From: an uncultured Lachnospiraceae bacterium
GTDB taxonomy: Bacteria; Bacillota; Clostridia; Lachnospirales; Lachnospiraceae
Length of the DNA: 64,000 nucleotides
Assembly: GCA_902796595.1 (NCBI GenBank)
Contig: CADBPM010000014.1
Location: 1 to 64,000 of the forward strand
Direction of reading: 5' to 3'
Position numbers and translations under genes: made by a program. The notes under the pieces are model-generated. The model ran no database searches, was not told the origin of the DNA, and worked only from the letters and a program-made list of their open reading frames with translations. Shown one piece after another: positions 52,874-60,846 of this stretch; positions within the stretch are counted from its first letter, which is position 1, and each line of letters begins with the position of its first letter.

Positions 52874-53848
52874 ATGATAAGTGTATCTGTCTGTATGATC
52901 GTTAAAAATGAAGAGAAGGTTTTAAGAAGGTGTCTTGATTCTCTTGCAGGGCTTTATGAAGAACTTGTGATCGTGGATACCGGAAGCACTGACAGCACAA
53001 AGGAGATCGCAGGCAGATATACAGACAAGGTCTATGATCTTGTCTGGACAGGAAGCTTTAGTGATGCGAGAAACTTTGCTTTTGACAAATGTACTTGTGA
53101 TTATATTTACTCGGTTGACGCAGACGAGATCCTTGATGCAGAAAACAGGGAAAAGTTCATTAAACTGAAACAGGTAATGATTCCTGAAATAGAAATAGTC
53201 CAGATGTACTACACAAATCAGCTTGCAGGAAACACTACCTACAATTTTGATGAAGAATTGCGTCCGAAATTATTCAAAAGACTGCGTAAATTTACATGGA
53301 TCGATCCCTTACACGAATCTGTAAGGCTTGATCCGCTTGTTTACGACAGTGATATAAGGATAATACATGCTCCGGAAGGAGACCACTCCGGCAGGGATTT
53401 CAAGGCTTTTATAAAAGCAATAGAAAGGGATGGGCTTCTTTCAGATCACCTCTTTAATATGTACGCAAGAGAGCTTTTTATTTCGGGGAAAAAGGAAGAT
53501 TTCGACGAGGCAATTCCTTATTTTACTAAAGAAGCAGAGACAAGAGAGAAGCCTGAGGATCTTGTCACAGCACTCCTTGTGCTTGTAAAGGGAGCAAGAC
53601 TTTCAGGCGACAGCATCTCTTTGTTGAAATATTCTGCAAGGCTTTTTGGACTTGCGAGTGATAGGAACTTTGGGGTAGCTGTTCCAAGCGAACTCTGCTT
53701 TGAGCTTGGCGAGTTCTTTTGTGCAAATGGAGACAGAGAAGAAGCCATTATGTGGTATTTGAATGCAAGGGATGAGAGCGAAAGCGTCATTAAACTTGCC
53801 TGTCACACAACGCTGCCGAATGAAAGGCTTAAGGAATTAGAAAAATAA
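52874..53848 (+). CDS. Family 2 glycosyltransferase with C-terminal TPR-like part
   Basis: Encodes 324 residues. GT-A domain: SVCMIVKNEEKVLRRCLDSL, VIVDTGSTDSTKEIA, SFSDARNFAFDKC and SVDADEIL, where the DxD-like motif binds metal and sugar nucleotide; then PKLFKRLRKFTWIDPLHESV. From about residue 190 helical repeats follow (LFNMYARELFISGKKEDFDE, ELGEFFCANGDREEAIMWYL) typical of TPR-bearing SPBc2-type glycosyltransferases. Soluble. Acceptor unknown; possible envelope glycan or protein glycosylation (flagellin is glycosylated in some relatives). Confidence 0.85.
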   Translation: MISVSVCMIVKNEEKVLRRCLDSLAGLYEELVIVDTGSTDSTKEIAGRYTDKVYDLVWTGSFSDARNFAFDKCTCDYIYSVDADEILDAENREKFIKLKQVMIPEIEIVQMYYTNQLAGNTTYNFDEELRPKLFKRLRKFTWIDPLHESVRLDPLVYDSDIRIIHAPEGDHSGRDFKAFIKAIERDGLLSDHLFNMYARELFISGKKEDFDEAIPYFTKEAETREKPEDLVTALLVLVKGARLSGDSISLLKYSARLFGLASDRNFGVAVPSELCFELGEFFCANGDREEAIMWYLNARDESESVIKLACHTTLPNERLKELEK

Positions 53849-53868
53849 TAAGGATAGTTTAGGGTATG

Positions 53869-53908
53869 AATAAAGTCGGTGGCAGGTTTACCTGTCACCG
53901 ACTTTATT
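53869..53908. terminator. Bidirectional terminator between the glycosyltransferase and lysA
   Basis: AATAAAGTCGGTGGCAGG with CCTGTCACCGACTTTATT (one mismatch) and a four-base loop; T and A tracts on both sides. Shares AAGTCGGTGGCA with the terminator at 9356-9391. Confidence 0.9.
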
Positions 53909-53927
53909 TGTTCTATGGAGTGAAATT

Positions 53928-55193
53928 TTACAGCAAGTCTTTTGCAAATTCGGTATTATCGAAGGTTGCAAAGTAATCTTTAAGGGTCTGGGCTCTTCTT
54001 ATTTCTTTAAAAGTACCATCGGTCTGCTTTAAGAGCTCTGCGCTCCAAAGTCTGCCGTTATAGTTGTAACCCATTGCGAATCCATGGGCACCGGTATCGT
54101 GAATGACAAGATAATCTCCCATTTCAATCCGAGGTAACATCCTGTCTATTGCAAATTTATCATTATTTTCACAAAGAGAACCTGTTACATCATATTTGTG
54201 GTCACAAGCCACATCTTCCTTGCCAAGGACAGTGATATGATGATAGGCACCATACATTGCAGGGCGCATAAGATTTGCGGCGCAGGCATCGACACCGATA
54301 TATTCTTTGTAAATGTGTTTTTCATGGATTGCCTGAGTTACAAGTTCTCCGTAAGGAGCAAGCATAAAGCGCCCCATCTCTGTGAATATTGCAACATCGC
54401 TAAGTCCGGCTGGAACAAGGATTTCTTCGAAAGCCTTTCTTACACCTTCGCCTATCACTTCAATATCATTACCCTTCTTGCCCGGTTCATAAGGAACTCC
54501 GACACCGCCTGAGAGATTTACAAAAGAAAGCTTGATGCCGGTCTTCTCTTTAAGTTCTACTGCAAGACGGAAAAGGTCTGCCGCAAGCATAGGATAATAG
54601 TCGTTTGTGACTGTATTGCTTACAAGGAAAGAATGAATACCGAACTTCTTTGCACCAAGTTCGCGGAGTCTGTTATAAGCTTCAAAAAGCTGGTCTTTTG
54701 TCATTCCATACTTGGAGTCGCCCGGGTTATCCATGATCCCGTTGCTGATAGTATATGTTCCGCCCGGATTGTAGCGGCAGCAGATCGTTTCGGGAATACC
54801 GGCTTCTTTCTTTAAAAAGTCTATATGAGTTATGTCGTCAAGGTTTATTATGCCATTTAGCTTTGCTGTTGCTGCAAATTCACCTGCAGGAGTATCATTT
54901 GAAGAAAACATGATTTCGTTTCCTGTGATGCCTGCGACCTTTGCAAGAACAAGCTCTGCCAAGGAAGAACAGTCGGCTCCGCACCCTTCTTCGTGAAGGA
55001 TTTTTAAGATGTAAGGGTTTGGCGTGGCTTTTACGGCAAAGTATTCTTTGAAGCCCTTGTTCCATGAAAATGCCCTGTTTACTTTTCTTGCATTTTCACG
55101 AATCCGTTTTTCATCGTATACATAAAATGGTGTAGGCCATGTTTGACTGATCTTTTCAACTTCCTCTAACGTAACAAATGGTATCTTTTTCAT
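53928..55193 (-). CDS. lysA: Diaminopimelate decarboxylase
   Basis: Encodes 421 residues of fold-type III PLP decarboxylases. YFAVKATPNPYILK holds the PLP Lys55; GADCSSLAEL, SFVNLSGGVGVPYEPGKKGN (phosphate loop), FTEMGRFMLAPYG, VTGSLCENNDKF (the second-subunit Cys) and HDTGAHGFAMGYNYNGR follow. It turns meso-DAP into L-lysine. It has its own promoter and ends at the shared terminator. dapF at 21761 supplies its substrate. Confidence 0.93.
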   Translation of the reverse strand: MKKIPFVTLEEVEKISQTWPTPFYVYDEKRIRENARKVNRAFSWNKGFKEYFAVKATPNPYILKILHEEGCGADCSSLAELVLAKVAGITGNEIMFSSNDTPAGEFAATAKLNGIINLDDITHIDFLKKEAGIPETICCRYNPGGTYTISNGIMDNPGDSKYGMTKDQLFEAYNRLRELGAKKFGIHSFLVSNTVTNDYYPMLAADLFRLAVELKEKTGIKLSFVNLSGGVGVPYEPGKKGNDIEVIGEGVRKAFEEILVPAGLSDVAIFTEMGRFMLAPYGELVTQAIHEKHIYKEYIGVDACAANLMRPAMYGAYHHITVLGKEDVACDHKYDVTGSLCENNDKFAIDRMLPRIEMGDYLVIHDTGAHGFAMGYNYNGRLWSAELLKQTDGTFKEIRRAQTLKDYFATFDNTEFAKDLL

Positions 55194-55234
55194 TTCTTTC
55201 CCCTTTTTGTTATATTGTATACATGAATACTTTA

Positions 55235-55263
55235 ATGATAAAAGACTTGCATTTGGCTGTCAA
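55235..55263 (-). promoter_or_regulatory. Sigma-A promoter for lysA
   Basis: Minus strand TTGACA (55258-55263), 17-base spacer, TATCAT (55235-55240), about 40 bases before the ATG. Confidence 0.75.
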
Positions 55264-55329
55264 GGAAAAAGAAATTTTATTGAGACTTAATAAAAATTTA
55301 TATTTTAAAAAGACAGTAAAATAGGGCAT

Positions 55330-55358
55330 TTGGAGGTTATTTGCTACAATAATATACT
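55330..55358 (+). promoter_or_regulatory. Possible sigma-A promoter of the flagellar operon
   Basis: TTGGAG (55330-55335), 17 bases, TATACT (55353-55358). The 345-base gap between lysA and flgM holds the lysA promoter, this promoter, a perfect DnaA box TTATCCACA (55393-55401) and the sigma-D promoter. Confidence 0.45.
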
Positions 55359-55419
55359 TAAAATTTCAATAAAAGAGAAATCTTAAAGAAATTTATCCAC
55401 AAAAAGCGTAAATCTGCTA

Positions 55420-55446
55420 TAAACTTTTTTTCTGACTGTCCGATAT
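55420..55446 (+). promoter_or_regulatory. Sigma-D (sigma-28) promoter of flgM-flgN-flgK
   Basis: TAAACTTT (55420-55427), 11 bases, TCCGATAT (55439-55446), against the flagellar consensus TAAAGTTT-N11-GCCGATAA. Spacing is exact, and it stands before the anti-sigma-28 gene, as expected. Confidence 0.8.
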
Positions 55447-55538
55447 AAAGATTGTAAACATTAAACTGAGCTTGTTAACTCAGTATATAAACATAGTTAG
55501 TTTTAGAAAGCGGGACTTAAGATCCAAGAGGTGACTGT

Positions 55539-55802
55539 ATGAGAATAGACGCGTATAATGCCGTAGGCAAGATTTATGATGTAAAGAAGCCTGGCAAGGT
55601 CAATTCTGCAAAGAAAACTTCTGCAGGCAAAGACACAGTGGAAATCTCTGATACAGCCAGAACATTTCAGGCAGTAAAGGCAGCAGTTGCTGCGACCCCT
55701 GATGTACGTGCTGACAGAGTCGCAAGCCTCAAAGCTGCCTATGAAAGCGGTACATATTCTGTATCTTCATACGATATAGCTTCAAAGCTTGTGGAGGAAT
55801 AA
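55539..55802 (+). CDS. flgM: Anti-sigma-28 factor FlgM
   Basis: Encodes 87 residues. The N-terminal half is disordered and Lys-rich; the C-terminal half (VEISDTARTFQAVKAAVAAT, VRADRVASLKAAYESGTYSV then SSYDIASKLVEE) is the sigma-28-binding part. FlgM holds the sigma factor until the hook is complete and then leaves by export. AGAGGTG precedes the ATG. First gene of the operon, under a sigma-D promoter, so it is under feedback control. Confidence 0.93.
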   Translation: MRIDAYNAVGKIYDVKKPGKVNSAKKTSAGKDTVEISDTARTFQAVKAAVAATPDVRADRVASLKAAYESGTYSVSSYDIASKLVEE

Positions 55803-55808
55803 TAAATA

Positions 55809-56321
55809 ATGGCCAGTCTTATAGAAGAGCTTATCACTACGCTCAGCGAGGAGACAGAGCTTTATGAGAAGCTTATTCCTATTGCTGATAAGAAAACAAA
55901 GGCTATTGTTGAAAATGACCTTGACTCTCTTAATGCGATCACGGAAAGCGAACAGTCTGCAGTAGACAGGCTTACCAATCTTGAAAAGAAGAGATCTGAG
56001 GTTATTAAAAATATAGGAATTGTCATGAATAAGGATCCGGACACGCTTAATTTCAGTACGATAATCGAACTGATAAGCGGGCAGAAAAAAGAGCAGGAGG
56101 CTCTGAGATATATTCATGACAGGTTGAAAAAGTCTCTTAAGAGATTGAGGGCGATCAACGACAGAAACCAGATGCTTATAAAAGAATCCCTGGATATGAT
56201 AGAGTTTGATCTCAATGTCATACAAAGTACAAGGATGTCACCGGGGGCTGGTCAGTATGATAAGGCCAGAGAAGTTGAAATGCCAGGCAGTGGAACAGGG
56301 ATGTTCGACGCCAGGAGCTAA
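55809..56321 (+). CDS. flgN: Flagellar export chaperone FlgN
   Basis: Encodes 170 residues, almost wholly helical: SLIEELITTLSEETELYEKL at the start, IVENDLDSLNAITESEQSAV, and long heptad-rich helices. FlgN escorts the hook-filament junction proteins FlgK and FlgL to the export gate; both genes follow directly. The C-terminal 30 residues are Gly/Ser/Pro-rich and probably flexible. Lies six bases after flgM. Confidence 0.88.
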   Translation: MASLIEELITTLSEETELYEKLIPIADKKTKAIVENDLDSLNAITESEQSAVDRLTNLEKKRSEVIKNIGIVMNKDPDTLNFSTIIELISGQKKEQEALRYIHDRLKKSLKRLRAINDRNQMLIKESLDMIEFDLNVIQSTRMSPGAGQYDKAREVEMPGSGTGMFDARS

Positions 56322-56336
56322 TACCGGAGGGACATC

Positions 56337-58616
56337 ATGGGTGGATTATTTACAAGTTTCGGAGTAGGTGTGTCCGGACTTACAACAGCTCAGGCAGCGC
56401 TCAATGCGACTGCGCACAATATTACAAACGTAGATACCAAGGGCTACACGCGTCAGCAGATCCTTATTTCTGATTTTCTTTATCATAAGGTGCAGACGCA
56501 GGGTGGTGAAGGTAAGAATCAGTCAGGCCTTGGCTCCTTGCTTCAGGAAATAAGACAGGTGCGAGATAAGTTTCTCGACGCCACTTATCGTCATGAGTGT
56601 GGGAGGCAAGGCTTTTATAGTGCTCAGAGGAATGCTTCAAGCGAGATAGAGGATCTTTTCGGAGAACTTGAGGGTTCTACTTTCCAGAAAGAGCTTCAGG
56701 ATGTTTGGACTGCAATACAGGAAATCCAGAAGGAGCCTGAAAGCATAGTAAACCGCACTAATCTTATTGAGACAGCAGACAGCTTCCTTAAACGCAGTGA
56801 GGATATATATAAGCAGCTTGTTAAATATCAAAATGACCTTAACCGTAAGGTGAAGGAATCAGTTGACAGGATAAATGAGATCGGAAAAGAAATTCATCAG
56901 TTAAATGTGAAGATTGTTCAGTATGAGGCTGGTCCTGAAAATGCCAATGATTACAGAGATCAGAGAAATAAGCTTATAGATGAACTTGGGAAGCTCGCGA
57001 ATATTTCAACCAGAGAGTACCTTGACGGAACCCAGGTTGTAAGCATAGAAGGAAGCCAGTTTGTTACAGAGTTTGGTTATAATGAAATTCAGTGTACTAC
57101 ACTTGGAGATATAGCAAAGAGGACAGGTGAAAGCGTAAATGCTGATACCACAGGTCTTTATATCCCAACATGGAAGGACGGTCTTGAAGTATTTAATACA
57201 CAGACTGAACTTTCACCTGCAAGAGACAATGATATAGGCTATGTAAAGGGCCTTCTTCTTTCAAGAGGAAGAAAGACAGGCAGATACACAGATATACCGA
57301 TAAAGCCACAGATAGGGGATTTTAGGACTACTGAAAAGGGTACACTTTCTCAGAAGACAGACCTTCTTCCGGCTAATCAGGCAAGATATGAGTCTGCCAT
57401 GGGAGCATACAATAACCTCCTTGAGACATATAATAACGATATCGCTCCATCTGTAATAGTTAATACTCAGGCAGAATTTGACCAGCTTATACATGGCGTT
57501 ACTACTATGCTTGATGATATTCTTTCACCAAACTTTACAGCAACCTTCACCGGTACAGTCAAGCTTACAGACAGTCAGGGAAATGTTGCTATAGCAGGCG
57601 ACAGAGATATACATGGTATCCAGATATGGAGAAAGCCTGGCACAGACCTTACACAGCCTTTAAAGGATGAGGATATTGCTAAGGGTGATACTGTAGGAGG
57701 TCAGATCGTAAATGTAGAGGCAACCGGCGGCACCATGATCTGGACTGATCAGGATGGCAATAGACTTGTTAATAATAAGTGGCTTGACTCTGAAGGAAAT
57801 GATATAACAGATCAGGTTGATATGGATGGAAAGAAGAAGGCATATCTTGCCAATATCACGATCGCAGATATGAACAAGCTTGCTACAGCCGGATATAATG
57901 AAAGCAGGCATGTATTTAAAACAGACTTCTTTAATGCAAAGCAGAGAACCGGGCAGGTTTCTTTCAAGGTGCTTAATGCGCTCGAAGCGCCTATAGGACT
58001 TGATTCAGCGGCAGAGCAGGGAAATACTCTTTTCAAGAGAAAGAGTGTTGAAAGATACAGCGACGCCAAGGCAAACTATACTGACAAGGATGGCAATGCT
58101 GTAACTCTTGATCTTAAGTATACAGATACAGACGGCAAAGAAAAGAATATAAGAGTCTATAATAATGAGAATAAGGATGACCTGTACTCTATGTTCACCC
58201 TTAATGAGTCGGAAATCAATATAACAGTAAAAGATAAAGTGGCAAAACTTCCAATCTCCTATAAAGAAAAGACAGGAGACTACAGTGCAAAGACAGCAGA
58301 CAGAATGGCAGCTATCTTTACAAATGAATTCGCGACTCTTAATCCGGGCGCTCTTACAAAGAATGATTTCTTTGGATATTACACAGCACTTACCGGAGAG
58401 GTTGCCAATACCGGAAATACTTTTATCAAGATAGAAAAAAGTCAGGAAACGACAGTTGCCAGTGTTGATGAAAGAAGACAGATGGTACTTGGTGTAAACG
58501 CTGATGAGGAACTTACCTTCCTTATCAAGTTCCAGCATACATACAATGCAAATTCACGCTACATAACAGTTATAAATGATATGCTCGACACCTTGATCAA
58601 TAGAATGGCACCTTAA
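56337..58616 (+). CDS. flgK: Flagellar hook-associated protein FlgK (first copy)
   Basis: Encodes 759 residues. N-terminal rod/hook signature SGLTTAQAALNATAHNITNV then DTKGYTRQQ; C-terminal helical zipper FLIKFQHTYNANSRYITVIN then DMLDTLINRMAP. The variable middle (about 270-640) is larger than in common FlgK (about 550). Forms the first ring of the hook-filament junction. Two FlgK-type genes in a row are unusual. GGAGG precedes the ATG. Confidence 0.92.
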   Translation: MGGLFTSFGVGVSGLTTAQAALNATAHNITNVDTKGYTRQQILISDFLYHKVQTQGGEGKNQSGLGSLLQEIRQVRDKFLDATYRHECGRQGFYSAQRNASSEIEDLFGELEGSTFQKELQDVWTAIQEIQKEPESIVNRTNLIETADSFLKRSEDIYKQLVKYQNDLNRKVKESVDRINEIGKEIHQLNVKIVQYEAGPENANDYRDQRNKLIDELGKLANISTREYLDGTQVVSIEGSQFVTEFGYNEIQCTTLGDIAKRTGESVNADTTGLYIPTWKDGLEVFNTQTELSPARDNDIGYVKGLLLSRGRKTGRYTDIPIKPQIGDFRTTEKGTLSQKTDLLPANQARYESAMGAYNNLLETYNNDIAPSVIVNTQAEFDQLIHGVTTMLDDILSPNFTATFTGTVKLTDSQGNVAIAGDRDIHGIQIWRKPGTDLTQPLKDEDIAKGDTVGGQIVNVEATGGTMIWTDQDGNRLVNNKWLDSEGNDITDQVDMDGKKKAYLANITIADMNKLATAGYNESRHVFKTDFFNAKQRTGQVSFKVLNALEAPIGLDSAAEQGNTLFKRKSVERYSDAKANYTDKDGNAVTLDLKYTDTDGKEKNIRVYNNENKDDLYSMFTLNESEINITVKDKVAKLPISYKEKTGDYSAKTADRMAAIFTNEFATLNPGALTKNDFFGYYTALTGEVANTGNTFIKIEKSQETTVASVDERRQMVLGVNADEELTFLIKFQHTYNANSRYITVINDMLDTLINRMAP

Positions 58617-58643
58617 ATTGCGATACTGCGTAGCTGTGCCGCC

Positions 58644-58670
58644 CAGTATCACATCAAAGATGTGATACTG
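58644..58670. repeat. Intergenic palindrome (REP-like)
   Basis: CAGTATCACATC-AAA-GATGTGATACTG: a perfect 12-bp stem with a three-base loop and no T run, in the 114 bases between the two flgK genes. Confidence 0.6.
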
Positions 58671-58730
58671 AAATTGTGGCATCACTTGCGGTGCCGCCAT
58701 CAAGTGCCGCAATAAAGGAAGGAGAAGTTT

Positions 58731-60728
58731 ATGCCATCAACATTTTTTGGATTAGATATAGGCGCTACAGGCCTTAATATATATCAGACGGCTCTCAATG
58801 TTACTTCGCACAACGTAGCCAATGCACAGACAGAAGGATATACAAAGCAGATACTTAACCGTCATGCAAATGACCCTATATCGCTTCGTCTTTCATACGG
58901 TATGGCTGGTACTGGTGTTGCTGCGGACAAGATCACCCAGGTTCGTGATGAGTATTATGATAATAAGTACAGGACAAACAACTCTATCGAGGGAAGACTT
59001 TCAATGAGAGCTTATTATCTTGACCAGGTTGAAAACTATTTCAACGAGTCAAATGATACCGGAAGCATGCGAGAGCGTCTGGAGTCTTTCTGGAATGCGC
59101 TTGATGAGGTTCAGAAGAATCCTACAAGCCTTGCAGCAAGGCAGCAGCTAAGCCAGACCGCTCTCAGCATGACGGATTATTTCAATAATCTTGCGGGAAA
59201 TCTTGAAGCACTTCAGGATGATATAAATGTTGCGATAAAGAGCAAGATTGACAGGATAAATTCCTATGGAGATCAGATCGCAACTCTCAATAAGCAGATA
59301 AATGTTATTGAAGTAAACGGCGGTTTTGCAAATGATCTTCGTGACCAGAGAAATCTTATAATAGATAAACTCAGCAAGATCTGCAATGTAAAGGTTGAGG
59401 AAGTACGTCTTACAGATACAGATAATGATCTTCCTGCAAATTTTAACAATGCCAAGGCTCTTACTGTAAAGATAAACGGCAGAAATCTCGTTGATGTATA
59501 TTCAAGCAACAAGATTATTGCAAAACCACGTAAGCTTAATGCAAATAATACTGATATAGATGGTCTTTACGACTTTGAATGGCAGGACGGACAGTCATTT
59601 GACCTTCATGAAAAGAATCTTGGCGGTGAGCTTCAGGGCATGATCGAGATGCGTGACGGCAACAATGAGGACAATTTTAATGGAACAGTGAAGGCAAATG
59701 CCATTACATTGAAGACAGACACAGAGCCTGCAAAGGTTGTTGTTACAGATACTAATATAAATTCAGTTGAATTTATGAACATGCCGCCTCATGGTATACT
59801 CAACATTGGCGGACGTAAGCTTGAATACAACGAGATAAAGGTTACAAGCAGCAAGGATGCGGCTACAGGAAAGGATGTATTCACATATACCTTCTCACTT
59901 GCAGATGATGTGAGTGATGATGCTGTGCAGGCTGCAAAGGATAGTTGTGATGCCAGGGATGGCGTTGCCAAGATTGGCAGAGCACTTAATTACAAGGGCA
60001 TTCCATATTATATGGACAGGATAAACCAGTTTGTAAGAGTTTTTGCAAAGCATGTAAATGAACAGCACAAGATGGGTGATGACCTGAATGGAAAAGAGGG
60101 TATCGACTTCTTTAACGGCATTGACAAGGTAACCGGATATAATTATACATTCACAGGGCCTGGCACAAAGTATGATTACGGCACAAAGGACGTACTTGCA
60201 GTATCAGGGATAGCGGATCCATTTAAAAATGATGAGATACTTATCTCAAGCAAGGCACTTGCAAATGATACTGCTGTCGATAGTGTGAATAAGACAGTAT
60301 ACAAGTCCTACTACATGCTTACTGCAAAGAACTTTTCTGTTACCAAGGAAGTTGCAGACCATCCTGACAGGATTGCCGCAGGTAAGAAGGGTTCCGTAGG
60401 ACAAGGAAATGTCGAGGACACAGAAAATATAAAGGCAATGCATTCTCTACGTGCCCTTTCTGACATGTTTGATGAAGGAAAGCCTGATGAATTTGCTCAA
60501 ACACTTGTTTCTGATATAGGTGTAGATACCAAGGCATCTAATGCGGTTGCAAAAAATCAGGAAAAGATAGTTGAAAATATCGATAATCAGAGAATTTCAA
60601 TATCTGGCGTAGATCAGGATGAAGAGACTGTAGACCTTGTTAAATTCAAACAGGCATACAATCTCTCAGCTCATGTAGTCCAGGTAATGAACCAGATTTA
60701 CAATACTCTGATAAATCAGATGATTTAA
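58731..60728 (+). CDS. flgK2: Flagellar hook-associated protein FlgK (second copy)
   Basis: Encodes 665 residues. GATGLNIYQTALNVTSHNVA then NAQTEGYTKQ at the N-terminus, and RISISGVDQDEETVDLVKFK then QAYNLSAHVVQVMNQIYNTL at the C-terminus are canonical; the ends are closer to typical FlgK than those of the first copy. The middle differs, so this is an old duplication rather than a recent one. Both could be used in one junction or one could be a specialised hook-junction adaptor. AAGGAGG-type site before the ATG. Confidence 0.92.
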   Translation: MPSTFFGLDIGATGLNIYQTALNVTSHNVANAQTEGYTKQILNRHANDPISLRLSYGMAGTGVAADKITQVRDEYYDNKYRTNNSIEGRLSMRAYYLDQVENYFNESNDTGSMRERLESFWNALDEVQKNPTSLAARQQLSQTALSMTDYFNNLAGNLEALQDDINVAIKSKIDRINSYGDQIATLNKQINVIEVNGGFANDLRDQRNLIIDKLSKICNVKVEEVRLTDTDNDLPANFNNAKALTVKINGRNLVDVYSSNKIIAKPRKLNANNTDIDGLYDFEWQDGQSFDLHEKNLGGELQGMIEMRDGNNEDNFNGTVKANAITLKTDTEPAKVVVTDTNINSVEFMNMPPHGILNIGGRKLEYNEIKVTSSKDAATGKDVFTYTFSLADDVSDDAVQAAKDSCDARDGVAKIGRALNYKGIPYYMDRINQFVRVFAKHVNEQHKMGDDLNGKEGIDFFNGIDKVTGYNYTFTGPGTKYDYGTKDVLAVSGIADPFKNDEILISSKALANDTAVDSVNKTVYKSYYMLTAKNFSVTKEVADHPDRIAAGKKGSVGQGNVEDTENIKAMHSLRALSDMFDEGKPDEFAQTLVSDIGVDTKASNAVAKNQEKIVENIDNQRISISGVDQDEETVDLVKFKQAYNLSAHVVQVMNQIYNTLINQMI

Positions 60729-60782
60729 CATTTTGATATTCAGAAGCTTCGCTTCGCGAAAGTATAAATGAAAAAAAGTTCT

Positions 60783-60828
60783 GTATCGCAGTAAACTGCG
60801 ATACTTGGCACTTTCGCTTCGCGAAAGT
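60783..60828. repeat. Two intergenic palindromes before flgL (REP-like)
   Basis: GTATCGCAG-TAAA-CTGCGATAC (60783-60804) and ACTTTCGC-TTC-GCGAAAGT (60810-60828). A degraded copy of the second (GCTTCGC-TTC-GCGAAAGT) lies at 60746-60763. The GTATCGC/GCGATAC arms also occur at 27945-27961. Confidence 0.6.
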
Positions 60829-60846
60829 ACAATAAAGGAGCAGGTT

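Noticed and set aside
55393..55401. Perfect DnaA box TTATCCACA as a sign of a replication origin
   Set aside because: Only one box, no AT-rich unwinding array, and dnaA/dnaN are not nearby; kept only as a possible regulatory site.
58005..58538. 177-codon open frame opposite flgK
   Set aside because: Antisense to a clear FlgK C-terminal half; no start signal and no recognisable domain.
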